A stretch of 64,000 nt of DNA from contig NZ_BJND01000005.1 in assembly GCF_006539505.1 (NCBI RefSeq), forward strand, positions 206,283 through 270,282. The letters run 5' to 3'. Source of the stretch: Streptomyces spinoverrucosus (GTDB lineage Bacteria > Actinomycetota > Actinomycetes > Streptomycetales > Streptomycetaceae). Shown in pieces: positions 54,455 to 63,067 of this stretch. The position numbers and the translations under genes are program-made. A model generated the notes under the pieces. It did not search any database and was not told where the DNA came from. It worked only from the letters and a program-made list of their open reading frames with translations. The number at the start of each line of letters is the position of its first letter. Position 1 is the stretch's first letter.

Positions 54455-56222
54455 CCGCCTGCACGGCGTGCTGCGCGGCCAGCCGCACCGGGGCGTTCTG
54501 GGCGCCGTAGCCGCGGTAGCCGTCGTCGCGCTGGACCAGCTCGAAGAAGACCCGGCCGACGGTCCGCGTGTAGCAGTGGCGGAAGACGCCGTGCGGGTCA
54601 CGGTCGTAGAGGATGCCGAGCTCGCGGTACGTCGCCAGCTCCTCGTCCGTGAGGTCGTACCGGGCCGCGAGGTCGTCGTAGTAGTTCGCGGGGACGGGGA
54701 GCAGGCGGCCCCCGGCCTCCCGGAAACGCCGGGCGGCGGCCACCACGTCGTCGGTGGCCAGCGCGATGTGCTGGGCGCGGACCGTGTCGTCGATGGGCGC
54801 CGCGCCGACGGTGAGCGCGATGCGGACACTGCCGTCGGCGTTGGTGACGGCGCGGCTGCGCAGCAGCCCGTAGGGGTCGGCGACGTCGACGCTCTCCTGC
54901 GCGTGCAGACCGAGCACGCTGCGGTGGAAGAGGGTCGCCTCGTCGAAGTGGTGCCAGGGCTGGGTGAGGGCGAGGTGGTCGATGTGGCGGACATGGGTGG
55001 CGGCGGGGGTGTGGGCGACGTGTTCGAAGTCGGCGCGCCAGCCGTCGGCTCCGCAGAAGAAGAGTTCGGTGCCGTCGGGGGCGGCGACCGCGTCCAGCGG
55101 GGCGTCCTGCGGGGCGCGGCGGCGGGGCAGTACGGGGGCGAGGAGCGCCTCGGCGCGGTCGGCCGCGGCCGCCGGGTCGGGTGACTGAAGGCCGATGGCG
55201 GCGAGCTGGGTGCCGCCGCGGCGGACGGCCGGTCCGGTGTTGACCAGGATCCGGGCCTCGCCCTGCTGCCAGAGGTCGACCGGCTTGGTGCGGTGGCGTG
55301 CGGCCCGGGCGAAGCCGAGTGCGGCGAGCAGGGCGGAGACGGGTTCGGTGTCGGGTGTGACCAGCTCGGCGAAGGCGACGCCGGTGGGCACGACGGGGGC
55401 GGGCAGCTCGGCCGCGCCGACGGCCTCCTGGAGCACCAGCAGGGAGCGGCGGGCGTCGACGGCGGTCGGGCCGGCCTCGGCCTGCCGGAAGACGTCGTTG
55501 AAGACTTCGAGGGAGAGCGGACCGTCGTACCCGGTGCGCAGCACATGACGGACCAGCCCGGTGACGTCGAAACCACCCTGCCCCGGGAAGCAGCGGTAGT
55601 GGCGGCTCCACTGCAGGACGTCCATGGCCAGCAACGGGGCGTCGGCGAGCTGAAGGTAGAAGATCTTCTCGCCGGGGATGTCCTCGATGCCCTTGGGGTC
55701 CGAGCCGCGGGAGAGGATGTGGAAGCTGTCCAGGCAGGTGCCGAGAGCGGGGTGGTCCGCTGTCTCGACGATGCGCCAGGCGTGGTCGTAGGTATTGACG
55801 TGCCGTCCCCAGGCGAGCGCCTCGTAGGCGACGCGGATGCCGAAGTCCTGGGCGAGATCGGCGAGTCGGCTCAGCTGCTGGGCGGCGAGGGCGTCGTCGT
55901 CCACGGCGAGCGGGGAGACGCTGGAGCAGACGAGGACCGTGTCGGCGCCGAGCCTGCGCATCAGCTCCAACTTGTGCCGGGCGCGGCGCAGATTGCGGGC
56001 GAACTCGTCCGCCGGTACGGCCTCGATGTCCCGCATCGGCTGGTAGAGGTCGATCCGCAGGCCGAGGTCGGCGCAGCGGGTGCGGATCTCCTCGGGGGTG
56101 AGGGGGCTGGCGAGCAGGTCGTTCTCGAAGATCTCGACGCCGTCGAAACCGGCCCGGGAGGCGGCCGTGAGCTTCTCGGTGAGGGATCCGCTGAGGGAGA
56201 CGGTGGCGATGGAGGTCCTCAT
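54441..56222 (-). CDS. 3-dehydroshikimate dehydratase, two-domain (QsuB/QuiC1 type)
   Basis: 593 residues. The N-terminal sugar-phosphate-isomerase TIM barrel (about 1-275) has metal ligands visible in YEALAWG, LDSFHI, LQLADAP and LSLEVFND (Glu, Asp, Gln, Glu). The C-terminal half (about 290-593) resembles a hydroxyphenylpyruvate-dioxygenase-like vicinal-oxygen-chelate domain with HIDHLAL, QHIAL and a late FFELVQR. This fusion matches QsuB of Corynebacterium, which makes protocatechuate from 3-dehydroshikimate. It overlaps the shikimate dehydrogenase stop by 4 bases. The role is catabolic, part of quinate/shikimate use. Confidence 0.88.
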   Translation of the reverse strand: MRTSIATVSLSGSLTEKLTAASRAGFDGVEIFENDLLASPLTPEEIRTRCADLGLRIDLYQPMRDIEAVPADEFARNLRRARHKLELMRRLGADTVLVCSSVSPLAVDDDALAAQQLSRLADLAQDFGIRVAYEALAWGRHVNTYDHAWRIVETADHPALGTCLDSFHILSRGSDPKGIEDIPGEKIFYLQLADAPLLAMDVLQWSRHYRCFPGQGGFDVTGLVRHVLRTGYDGPLSLEVFNDVFRQAEAGPTAVDARRSLLVLQEAVGAAELPAPVVPTGVAFAELVTPDTEPVSALLAALGFARAARHRTKPVDLWQQGEARILVNTGPAVRRGGTQLAAIGLQSPDPAAAADRAEALLAPVLPRRRAPQDAPLDAVAAPDGTELFFCGADGWRADFEHVAHTPAATHVRHIDHLALTQPWHHFDEATLFHRSVLGLHAQESVDVADPYGLLRSRAVTNADGSVRIALTVGAAPIDDTVRAQHIALATDDVVAAARRFREAGGRLLPVPANYYDDLAARYDLTDEELATYRELGILYDRDPHGVFRHCYTRTVGRVFFELVQRDDGYRGYGAQNAPVRLAAQHAVQAVTGG

Positions 56223-57115
56223 GTCCGCACTTCCTGCTTCACGTTTGCGGCCGGAACGGTGTCGGCCAACTCGGCGATGTCCGCGAGCATCCGCGCGCTG
56301 TCGGGTTCCCGGCCGGTGAACAGGCGGAACGCGTCCGCGGCCTGGAAGACGGCCATGCCGCCGCCGTCGAGGGTGGCGCAACCCAACTCGCGTGCGGTGC
56401 GCAGCAGTTCGGTCTGAAGCGGGCGGTAGACCACCTCGGCGATCCACAGTCCCGGGTGCAGCAGCTCGGCGGGGAGGGGCATGCCGGGGTGGGCGGCCAT
56501 GCCGGTGGGGGTGGCGTGGACCAGGCCGTGGGCCCGCTTCAGCAGGCCGGGCAGCTCGGCGAGGGCGGCCGTGGTGGCGCGGCCGTCGCCGAAGTGCCGG
56601 TTCAGCGATCCGGCGAGGGCGGCGGCCCGGTCGGGCAGCGCGTCGACGAGGGTGACCCGTCCGGCGCCGAGGGTGAGCGTGGCGTGCGCGACGGCCGCGC
56701 CCGCCCCTCCGGCGCCGAGCTGTACGACCCGGTCCAGCGGGGCGTCCGGCAGGCCGCGCGCGAAGGAGGCGGCGAAACCGGTGGCGTCCGTGTTGTGGCC
56801 GACGGCCCGGCCGTCGTCGAAGACCACGGTGTTGACCGCGCCGAGCGCCTCGGCCTGCGGGGCGAGCGCGTCGAGGTGCCCGATGACGAGCTGCTTGCAG
56901 GGGTGGGTGATGTTCAGCCCGTCGAAGCCCAGATCCCGGGCGGCCCGCACGAGATCGCCGACCGCCTCCGGTGGGACGCCGAGGGTGTCGATGTCGATCA
57001 GCCGGTACAGGTAGCGCAGTCCCTGGCGGTCGGCCTCCCGCTCGTGCAGGGCCGGACTGAGCGAGGGTCCGATGCCGGAGCCGATCAGTCCGACGAGATA
57101 CGAGTCCTTGGCCAC
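56219..57115 (-). CDS. Quinate/shikimate dehydrogenase (QsuD/AroE family)
   Basis: 298 residues. The substrate loop is GSGIGPSLSPALHE, catalytic Lys in NITHPCKQ and Asp in NTDATGF; the dinucleotide loop is GAGGAGAAV. The NITHPCKQ/NTDATGF wording matches catabolic quinate/shikimate dehydrogenases, rather than the NVTMPHK form common in biosynthetic AroE. I start it at GTG 57115, where GGAGGT lies 5 bases upstream; a longer in-frame extension would contain the operator. It oxidises quinate or shikimate for the dehydratase encoded next. Confidence 0.9.
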   Translation of the reverse strand: MAKDSYLVGLIGSGIGPSLSPALHEREADRQGLRYLYRLIDIDTLGVPPEAVGDLVRAARDLGFDGLNITHPCKQLVIGHLDALAPQAEALGAVNTVVFDDGRAVGHNTDATGFAASFARGLPDAPLDRVVQLGAGGAGAAVAHATLTLGAGRVTLVDALPDRAAALAGSLNRHFGDGRATTAALAELPGLLKRAHGLVHATPTGMAAHPGMPLPAELLHPGLWIAEVVYRPLQTELLRTARELGCATLDGGGMAVFQAADAFRLFTGREPDSARMLADIAELADTVPAANVKQEVRT

Positions 57116-57133
57116 CAGGGACCTCCAGGAAGC

Positions 57134-57155
57134 TAATGTACGAACTAGTACGTTA
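57134..57155. promoter_or_regulatory. Inverted repeat, likely TetR operator
   Basis: TAATGTAC (57134-57141), GAACTA and GTACGTTA (57148-57155): the arms are reverse complements except for one base, around a 6-base centre. It lies 19 bases before the dehydrogenase start and 100 bases before the divergent TetR gene. Confidence 0.55.
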
Positions 57156-57254
57156 GTCATAGCAGGTCGCGTCGAGCAGCGGAAGGCTTCCGAACCGCTT
57201 TCATGACCGCCCGCTCTACAATCTCGGCACCTGCCCATCGCCCGAAGGAGCCCG

Positions 57255-57920
57255 ATGACCAGCGTCGACGAACCGGCACGACCGAACGGGCGCATCCGTG
57301 ACGCCGCCCGCACCCAGGCCGAGATCCTCGACGTGGCGACGCAGGAGTTCGCCCGGGCCGGCTACGACGGCGCCCGGGTCGACGAGATCGCCGCCCGCAC
57401 CCGCACCACCAAGCGGATGATCTACTACTACTTCGGCGGCAAGGAGCAGCTGTTCACGGCCGTGCTGGAGCGGGCGTACGGCGTGATCCGCGAGGCCGAG
57501 CAGCAGCTGGACGTCGAGCATCTGGACCCGGTCGCGGCGATCCGTCGGCTGGCCGAGCTGACCTTCGACCACCATGAGGCGCACCCCGACTTCATCCGCC
57601 TGGTCAGCATCGAGAACATCCACGGCGCCGAGCACATCGCGGCCTCCGAGAAGCTGGGGAGGATCGGCTCACCGGCGCTGGAGGTGATCCGCCGGATCCT
57701 CCAAGCGGGCCAGAAGTCCGGCCTGTTCACGGCCGACGTGGACGCGGTCGACCTGCACGCGATGATCAGCTCGTTCTGCTTCTTCCGGGTGGCCAACCGG
57801 CACACCTTCGGCGCCCTGTTCGGCCGCGACCTGGTCGACCCCGCACAGCGCGAGCACTACCGGACGATGCTCGGCGACATGGTGATCGCCTACCTCACGG
57901 CGGACCGCGCGGCTAACTGA
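57255..57920 (+). CDS. TetR-family regulator of quinate/shikimate genes
   Basis: 221 residues. The HTH is RTQAEILDVATQEFARAGYDGARVDEIAARTRTTKRMIYYYFGGKEQLFTAVLERAY (about 16-72), and a TetR_C-type sensor follows. It is divergent from the quinate/shikimate dehydrogenase operon and 154 bases before the MFS transporter. Probably a repressor released by a pathway intermediate. Confidence 0.9.
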   Translation: MTSVDEPARPNGRIRDAARTQAEILDVATQEFARAGYDGARVDEIAARTRTTKRMIYYYFGGKEQLFTAVLERAYGVIREAEQQLDVEHLDPVAAIRRLAELTFDHHEAHPDFIRLVSIENIHGAEHIAASEKLGRIGSPALEVIRRILQAGQKSGLFTADVDAVDLHAMISSFCFFRVANRHTFGALFGRDLVDPAQREHYRTMLGDMVIAYLTADRAAN

Positions 57921-57940
57921 ACGCAGCACGGCACAACCCC

Positions 57941-58007
57941 TTGACAGCGGGGAAACGCGCGCGCAACATCCCTACCCACCGGACTAACTATCCAGTGGGT
58001 TAATTAG
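57941..58007 (+). promoter_or_regulatory. Promoter and imperfect repeat ahead of the MHS transporter
   Basis: TTGACA (57941-57946), a 17-base spacer and CAACAT (57964-57969). Downstream, CTAACTA (57984-57990) and TAATTAG (58001-58007) form an imperfect inverted repeat. A further hairpin ACTCCA/TGGAGT lies at 58038-58056, just before the AAAGGAG ribosome site. Confidence 0.5.
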
Positions 58008-58074
58008 CCGAAGATCCGGCCCTTCTCCCCGCCGCTCACTCCACCTAAGTTGGAGTTCCCTCAAAGGAGCCGCC

Positions 58075-59421
58075 GTGTCCGTCCCCGCCCCCGCCGCCCC
58101 GCCCGGGCAGCCGAAGAAAGCCGCGACCGCCGCCTGGATCGGCAGCGCCCTGGAGTACTACGACTTCTTCATCTACGGCAGCGCGGCCGCGCTGATCTTC
58201 CCCGAGGTGTTCTTCGACGAGTCCGACCCGGCCACGGCGACCCTGCTGTCGCTGGCCACCTTCGGCGTCGCCTACGCCGCCCGCCCGATCGGCGCGCTGT
58301 TCCTGGGCCACTTCGGCGACCGGGTCGGCCGTAAGAAGATCATGGTGTTCACGCTGATGCTGATGGGCATCTCGACGTTCCTCATCGGCTGTCTGCCCAG
58401 CCGCGCCCAGGTCGGCACGCTCGCGCCCGTCCTGCTGGTGCTGTGCCGTGTGTTGCAGGGCATCTCGGCGGCCGGTGAGCAGGCCAGCGCCAACTCCATG
58501 ACGCTGGAACACGCGCCACCGCACCGGCGGGGCTTCTTCACCAGCTTCACCCTCAGCGGCACACAGGGCGGCCAGCTGCTGGCCACGCTGGTCTTCATCC
58601 CGGTCGCCGCGCTGCCCGAGGAGCAGCTGATGTCCTGGGGCTGGCGCGTGCCGTTCTGGCTGAGCGTCGCCGTCGCGGTCGTCGGCTATGTCATCCGCCG
58701 CAAGCTGGAGGAGACCCCGGCGTTCGAGCAGCAGGCCGCCACCGAGGGGGTCGTGAAGCTGCCGCTGGCAGTGCTGGTGCGGGAGCACTGGGCGGACGTC
58801 CTGCGGGTGATCGCGGGCGCGCTGATCGCCTCGGTCAGCACGATCTTCACGGTGTGGGCGCTGTCGTACGCCACCAGCGACTCGGTCGGCATGAGCCGCT
58901 CGTCCATGCTGTGGGTGGGCGCCCTCGCGAACCTCGTCGCGCTGGCCGCGATCCCGCTGTGGGCGACGCTGTCGGACCGCATCGGCCGCCGCCCGGTATT
59001 TCTGATCGGCGCGACCGGCAGCGCGGTGACGATGTTCCTGTACCTGTGGTCGATCTCCGCCGGCTCCTACCCGCTGACCCTGCTGCTGGGCATCCTCGCC
59101 TTTGGTGTCGTCTACAGCGCCGCGAACGGGGTGTGGCCCGCCTTCTACGGCGAGATGTTCTCCACCCGCGTCAGGCTGTCCGGCATGGCGATCGGCACAC
59201 AGATCGGGTTCGCGGTCGCCGGTTTCGCGGTGACCTTCGCCGCGCAGATCGCCGGGCCGAACGGCGACGACTGGTCCTCGGTGGCCCTGTTCACCGCGGC
59301 GCTGTGCGTCCCGCCGGTCATCGCGGCGCTGTCGGCCCGGGAGACGCACAAGGTGCCGACCGAGGCGTTGGGCGTACGGAACCCCCACGAGGCCGCCCAG
59401 CGGGAGACGGTGACGGCCTGA
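58075..59421 (+). CDS. MFS transporter, MHS family (shikimate/quinate uptake, QsuA/ShiA-like)
   Basis: 448-residue 12-helix symporter with the MHS start GSALEYYDFFIYG, the loop motif GHFGDRVGRKKIM and DRIGRRPVF in the second half. AAAGGAG precedes GTG 58075. Its position beside the two quinate/shikimate enzymes and TetR makes shikimate or quinate the likely cargo. It is a paralogue of the transporter at 38200-39555. Confidence 0.88.
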   Translation: MSVPAPAAPPGQPKKAATAAWIGSALEYYDFFIYGSAAALIFPEVFFDESDPATATLLSLATFGVAYAARPIGALFLGHFGDRVGRKKIMVFTLMLMGISTFLIGCLPSRAQVGTLAPVLLVLCRVLQGISAAGEQASANSMTLEHAPPHRRGFFTSFTLSGTQGGQLLATLVFIPVAALPEEQLMSWGWRVPFWLSVAVAVVGYVIRRKLEETPAFEQQAATEGVVKLPLAVLVREHWADVLRVIAGALIASVSTIFTVWALSYATSDSVGMSRSSMLWVGALANLVALAAIPLWATLSDRIGRRPVFLIGATGSAVTMFLYLWSISAGSYPLTLLLGILAFGVVYSAANGVWPAFYGEMFSTRVRLSGMAIGTQIGFAVAGFAVTFAAQIAGPNGDDWSSVALFTAALCVPPVIAALSARETHKVPTEALGVRNPHEAAQRETVTA

Positions 59422-59433
59422 CCCACACGCCCT

Positions 59434-59463
59434 GCCCCCGGATGCCGAGGCTCCGGGGGCTTT
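59434..59463. terminator. Strong bidirectional terminator
   Basis: GCCCCCGGA (59434-59442) pairs with TCCGGGGGC (59452-59460) around a 9-base loop, followed by TTT (59461-59463). It separates the convergent transporter and YcnI genes. Confidence 0.8.
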
Positions 59464-59482
59464 CGTCGTAGGGGCACCCGCG

Positions 59483-60214
59483 TCAGGCGTTCGTACGGCG
59501 TCTGAACCACCACACGCCGGCGCCGACACCCAGCAGCACGACGGCACCCCCGGCGGTCAGCACGACCGGGGAGATCCCGTCGTCCTCGTCGGCGGCCTCC
59601 TTCGGCGACGGGGTGGCCGTCGGCTCCGCCGCCGCGTCGGCCGATGCGGTGCTGGGCGGGGCCTCGGGCGTGGCGGTCTCGGTGGGGGTCGGGCTCACGG
59701 GCTTCGCGCCCGGCTCGGCGGGCCCCAGCTCCAGCTTCGGCGCCGGGTGCCCGTGGCCGTGCCCGTCGCCCGAGTCCTCAAGTTCGATCCAGCGGTCGAC
59801 ACGGCCGTCGCTGTAGCTCTGGAGGGTCTTGAAGACGAGTTCCTCGGCGTCCGGCAACTGGCGGACGGTGACGGAGAATTCGGCGTCCTCACCGACGGCG
59901 AGCTGGGGGCCCGACACCTTGTAGCCGCGGCCGGTGGTGGCGAACTTCCAGTCCTTCGGCCCGTCTTCATAGGTGACGTCGGTGGGGGTGATCCCGTCGG
60001 GGAGGAACACCTCCAGGCCGGTGATGCCGGCGGAGGAGGACTCGGACGCCGCGGAGAAGGTCAGGGTGACGTTCTGGGCGAGAGCCCGGGCGTTGTCCGC
60101 CTCGACCTCGGTGTGTGCGAAGGCTGGACCGGCGACGAGGAGGACGGCCGCCGCGAGGGTCGCACTGACGGTGGTGAGACGGCGCGCGAGGCGCGCTCTG
60201 CCGGGACGGTGCAC
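59483..60214 (-). CDS. YcnI-like (DUF1775) copper-associated exported protein
   Basis: 243 residues from GTG 60214 (CGGAG 6 bases before). The signal peptide ends GPAFA-HTEVE, leaving His as the mature N-terminus, the classical copper-brace residue of YcnI. The DUF1775 beta-sandwich (about 35-150) carries DGPKDWKF and FSVTVRQLPD. A His/Gly stretch (DGHGHGHP), a Pro/Thr/Ala linker and a C-terminal membrane anchor (VVLTAGGAVVLLGVGAGVWW-FRRR) follow, so it is displayed on the outer face of the membrane. No CopC/CopD or SCO partner is adjacent. Confidence 0.9.
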   Translation of the reverse strand: MHRPGRARLARRLTTVSATLAAAVLLVAGPAFAHTEVEADNARALAQNVTLTFSAASESSSAGITGLEVFLPDGITPTDVTYEDGPKDWKFATTGRGYKVSGPQLAVGEDAEFSVTVRQLPDAEELVFKTLQSYSDGRVDRWIELEDSGDGHGHGHPAPKLELGPAEPGAKPVSPTPTETATPEAPPSTASADAAAEPTATPSPKEAADEDDGISPVVLTAGGAVVLLGVGAGVWWFRRRTNA

Positions 60215-60313
60215 AACGGACTCCGAGTGGTGGTGGGTGCGGGAGGCGACGGGTGACAGGAGCGGTTTCCTCAGGGAGTCGGAGAGTGGCGCGGGTGAGT
60301 TCCCCGCCGAGGA

Positions 60314-60329
60314 TGTGATCTGCGTCACT
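60314..60329. promoter_or_regulatory. CRP-like palindrome upstream of the YcnI gene
   Basis: TGTGA-TCTGCG-TCACT matches the TGTGA-N6-TCACA CRP form at 9 of 10 arm bases and the GTG-N6-CAC motif reported for Streptomyces Crp (from memory). The rest of the 218-base gap (60215-60432) shows no clear promoter. Confidence 0.35.
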
Positions 60330-60432
60330 CGCATCGGCCCCGGGTGTCAGTCAGGGCTAGCCGCCACCTGGCCGATCACCGGACCATGGACGGTGTGCCC
60401 GACCCGCAGTCCGGAAACAGGAGGGAGTGGTG

Positions 60433-61947
60433 ATGTCGGCGCAGGCGCGGCGCGAGGGGAGCGGCGGACCGTCCGCAGGGGCGGTCGGCGAAGCCGATCC
60501 GAGGCGATGGAGCGCGCTCTGGGTCACGTTGGTGGCCGGCTTCATGAGCCTGCTCGACGTCACGATCGTCGCGGTCGCGCTGCCGTCCATGCAGCGCGAC
60601 CTGCACACGTCCGCTCCCGCGATCCAGTGGGTCGTCTCCGGATACGCCCTCGCCTTCGCCCTGGTCCTGGTCACGGCGGGCCGCCTCGGTGACACGATCG
60701 GCAGACGACGCATCTTCCTGATCGCTCTCGGCGGCTTCGTGCTCTGCAGCGCCTGCGCCGGAGCGGCGCCGTCCATCGTGCCGCTCGTCGTGGCCCGCAT
60801 CGCGCAGGGCGTGTGCGCGGGCTGCCTGGCGCCGCAGAACTCCGCTCTCATCCAGCAGATGTTCCGGGGCGCCGAGCGAGGCCGGGCCTTCGGTCTGTTC
60901 GGTGCCACGGTCGGCGTCTCCAGCGCCGTCGGCCCGGTGGTCGGCGGACTGATCCTGACCCTCGCGGACGGCCCCGAGGGCTGGCGCTGGATCTTCTACG
61001 TCAACGTGCCGGTCGGACTGATCGCGCTGGCGCTCGGCATACGCCTGCTGCCCAGGACGGCGCCCTCCGACGGCCGGCGGCTGGACCTTCCCGGCGTCGC
61101 ACTGCTCGGCGCGGGCGTACTGGCTCTGATGCTTCCCCTGGTGCTGGCGGAATCGGGCGGGGTAGGCGCGCTGTGGTGGCTGTTCGCCGTTGGGGCGGCC
61201 CTCCTTGTGGTCTTCGCCCGCTGGGAACGGCGTGTCGCCGCGCGGCACGGTCAGCCGCTCCTCGATCCCCGGCTGGTCACGTCGACGCGCGGGTACGTCA
61301 CGGGCGCCGCCATCGCCACGCTGTACTTCGTGGGCTTCAGCGGGGTGTGGCTGGTGTTCGCGCTGTTCTTCCAGAACGGGCTGGGTTACTCACCCCTGAG
61401 TTCCGGGCTCGCCGTGACGCCGTTCGCCATCGGTTCCGCCGTGGCCGCGGCGGTGGCCGGACGGCTGGTGGAGCGGCTGGGACGGCTGCTGACGGTGTGC
61501 GGGCTGGCCGCCGTCGCCGCGGGCCTGGGTGGGACCGTCCTCACCCTTCGGTGGGCGCCCGACGACATCGCGGTGTGGCTCCAGACCCCGGCGCTGCTCC
61601 TCGGCGGTCTCGGCAGCGGCTGTGTCATCTCGCCCAACATCACCATGACCCTGCGGGACGTCCCGGTGCGGATGGCGGGCGCAGCAGGGGGTGCCCTGCA
61701 GACAGGTCAGCGCCTGGGTGGTGCCGTGGGCACGGCGGCGCTGCCCGGCCTCTTCTACATGGCTCTCGGCGGCGGCGACCACACCCACTACCGTTCCGCC
61801 GTCGCACTCGCCGTGGGCTGCGGCATCCTGCCGGTGCTGGGCGCGCTCGTACTGGCCGTGCGCGACTGGCTGCGCGACCGCGAGCGCGACGGACGGGGCT
61901 GCCCCGATGAGGTCGCGCACAGCCCCACGCACGCCGGGCAGGGCTGA
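60433..61947 (+). CDS. MFS transporter, DHA2 (14-helix) drug exporter family
   Basis: 504 residues with 14 predicted helices. Motif A lies in AGRLGDTIGRRRIF, and the DHA2 start is LDVTIVAVALPSM. Antiporter motif C is GVSSAVGPVVGGLI. GAGGGAG lies 5 bases before ATG 60433. Relatives export drugs, dyes or secondary metabolites. It does not overlap any regulator. Confidence 0.9.
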   Translation: MSAQARREGSGGPSAGAVGEADPRRWSALWVTLVAGFMSLLDVTIVAVALPSMQRDLHTSAPAIQWVVSGYALAFALVLVTAGRLGDTIGRRRIFLIALGGFVLCSACAGAAPSIVPLVVARIAQGVCAGCLAPQNSALIQQMFRGAERGRAFGLFGATVGVSSAVGPVVGGLILTLADGPEGWRWIFYVNVPVGLIALALGIRLLPRTAPSDGRRLDLPGVALLGAGVLALMLPLVLAESGGVGALWWLFAVGAALLVVFARWERRVAARHGQPLLDPRLVTSTRGYVTGAAIATLYFVGFSGVWLVFALFFQNGLGYSPLSSGLAVTPFAIGSAVAAAVAGRLVERLGRLLTVCGLAAVAAGLGGTVLTLRWAPDDIAVWLQTPALLLGGLGSGCVISPNITMTLRDVPVRMAGAAGGALQTGQRLGGAVGTAALPGLFYMALGGGDHTHYRSAVALAVGCGILPVLGALVLAVRDWLRDRERDGRGCPDEVAHSPTHAGQG

Positions 61948-61967
61948 GACGTGCCGCTCCCCGAAAA

Positions 61968-62393
61968 CTAGCTCTGCGGGGCGCCGTACGCCCGCTCCAC
62001 CCGTAGCCGGACCACGACGCGGCGGTCGCGGACCATGGCGGCGCGGTAGTCGTCCCAGTCGGAGTGTTCACCGCTGATGTCGCGATAGAGGCGGACGAGT
62101 TCCTCGACCGTGTCGTCGTGCGGGTCCGCGGCCACCGGTGTGAGGTCGGCCGTGCCGTCGACGACGGTGTAGGCCCAGCGGTCGGCGGTGGTGACGTGGT
62201 ACGAGGCGCGGGGGTCGCGGCGCAGGTTGCGGGTCTTGGCGCGGTCGTCGGTGACGGAGATCCGGATGGTCCGCTCGTCGGGGTAGTAGGCGTGCATGAC
62301 GTTCGACAGCTGAGGTCGGCCGTCGCGCCGGAGGGTGACCAGCACCCCGCTGTGGGTTTGGGAGAGCAGCTTCAGCAGTGCGTCGTCGCTCAT
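61968..62393 (-). CDS. PPOX-class F420-dependent oxidoreductase
   Basis: 141-residue split-barrel flavin/deazaflavin protein. GVLVTLRRDGRPQLSNVMHAYY and DRAKTRNLRRDPRASYHV (phosphate binding) match the F420-dependent PPOX family of actinobacteria. A C-terminal RRVVVRLRVERAYG strand completes the fold. It is divergent from the TetR/DHA2 pair, and the palindromes between them may control both. Confidence 0.9.
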   Translation of the reverse strand: MSDDALLKLLSQTHSGVLVTLRRDGRPQLSNVMHAYYPDERTIRISVTDDRAKTRNLRRDPRASYHVTTADRWAYTVVDGTADLTPVAADPHDDTVEELVRLYRDISGEHSDWDDYRAAMVRDRRVVVRLRVERAYGAPQS

Positions 62394-62442
62394 GACTCGC
62401 TCAACCTCTGCCTGATGTCGTTACATTCCCGTACCGGCGGGA

Positions 62443-62481
62443 GTAGACAGTGTCTACGGCTAGCTGGTAGACACTGTCTAT
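62443..62481. promoter_or_regulatory. Twin TetR operators overlapping a leaderless promoter
   Basis: GTAGACAGTGTCTAC (62443-62457) is a perfect palindrome around G. GTAGACACTGTCTAT (62467-62481) repeats it with one end mismatch, 24 bases away. TAGACA at 62444-62449 and 62468-62473 can serve as -35 and -10 with an 18-base spacer. ATG 62480 is 7 bases after the -10, inside the second palindrome. Confidence 0.6.
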
Positions 62482-63067
62482 GCGAGAACCCGAGACCAGT
62501 GAACCCGCGACCGGCCTGCGCGACCGCCTCATCGACGTCGGCGTCGACCTGGTGACCCGCGAGGGCGCCCAGGCGCTCACCCTGCGCGAGATCGCCCGCC
62601 GGGCCGGCGTCTCGCACGGGGCCCCGCGCCGCTACTTCCCCACCCACCTGGAGCTGCTGTCGGCCATCGCGCGGCGCGGCTTCGCCGAACTGGCCGCCCG
62701 GACGGCGACGGCGACCGGCGACACCCCTCGCACACGGATCAGCCGACTGGCCAGGATCTACCTGGAGTTCGCCCTGGACAACCCCGGCATGTACGAGCTG
62801 ATGTTCCGCCACGACCTGCTGGAGAGCGGCCACTTGGGGCTGCGGAACACCAGCCTCCCCCTCTTCGGCGTCCTGGTGGAGCTGGTCGGCCAGGTCCGCC
62901 CCGACACCGACGCCCGGGCCCTCGCCGGGGCCCTCTGGGCGCAGCTGCACGGCATCGCCCAGCTGTGGACCTGGGGCAGCCTCCAACTCGCCACCGGCGC
63001 CGACGACTTCACTCCCCTCCTGCACACCGCGCTCGACGCCCACCTAGGCCCCGAGGGCGGGCGGTGA
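62480..63067 (+). CDS. TetR-family regulator of a DHA2 exporter
   Basis: 195 residues. The HTH is LRDRLIDVGVDLVTREGAQALTLREIARRAGVSHGAPRRYFPTHLELLSAIARRGF (about 13-68); a TetR_C_13-like sensor follows. There is no Shine-Dalgarno; the ATG lies inside the second operator palindrome, so the mRNA is probably leaderless. It overlaps the downstream DHA2 exporter by 4 bases (GTGA), the usual set-up of a drug-sensing repressor. Confidence 0.9.
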   Translation: MREPETSEPATGLRDRLIDVGVDLVTREGAQALTLREIARRAGVSHGAPRRYFPTHLELLSAIARRGFAELAARTATATGDTPRTRISRLARIYLEFALDNPGMYELMFRHDLLESGHLGLRNTSLPLFGVLVELVGQVRPDTDARALAGALWAQLHGIAQLWTWGSLQLATGADDFTPLLHTALDAHLGPEGGR

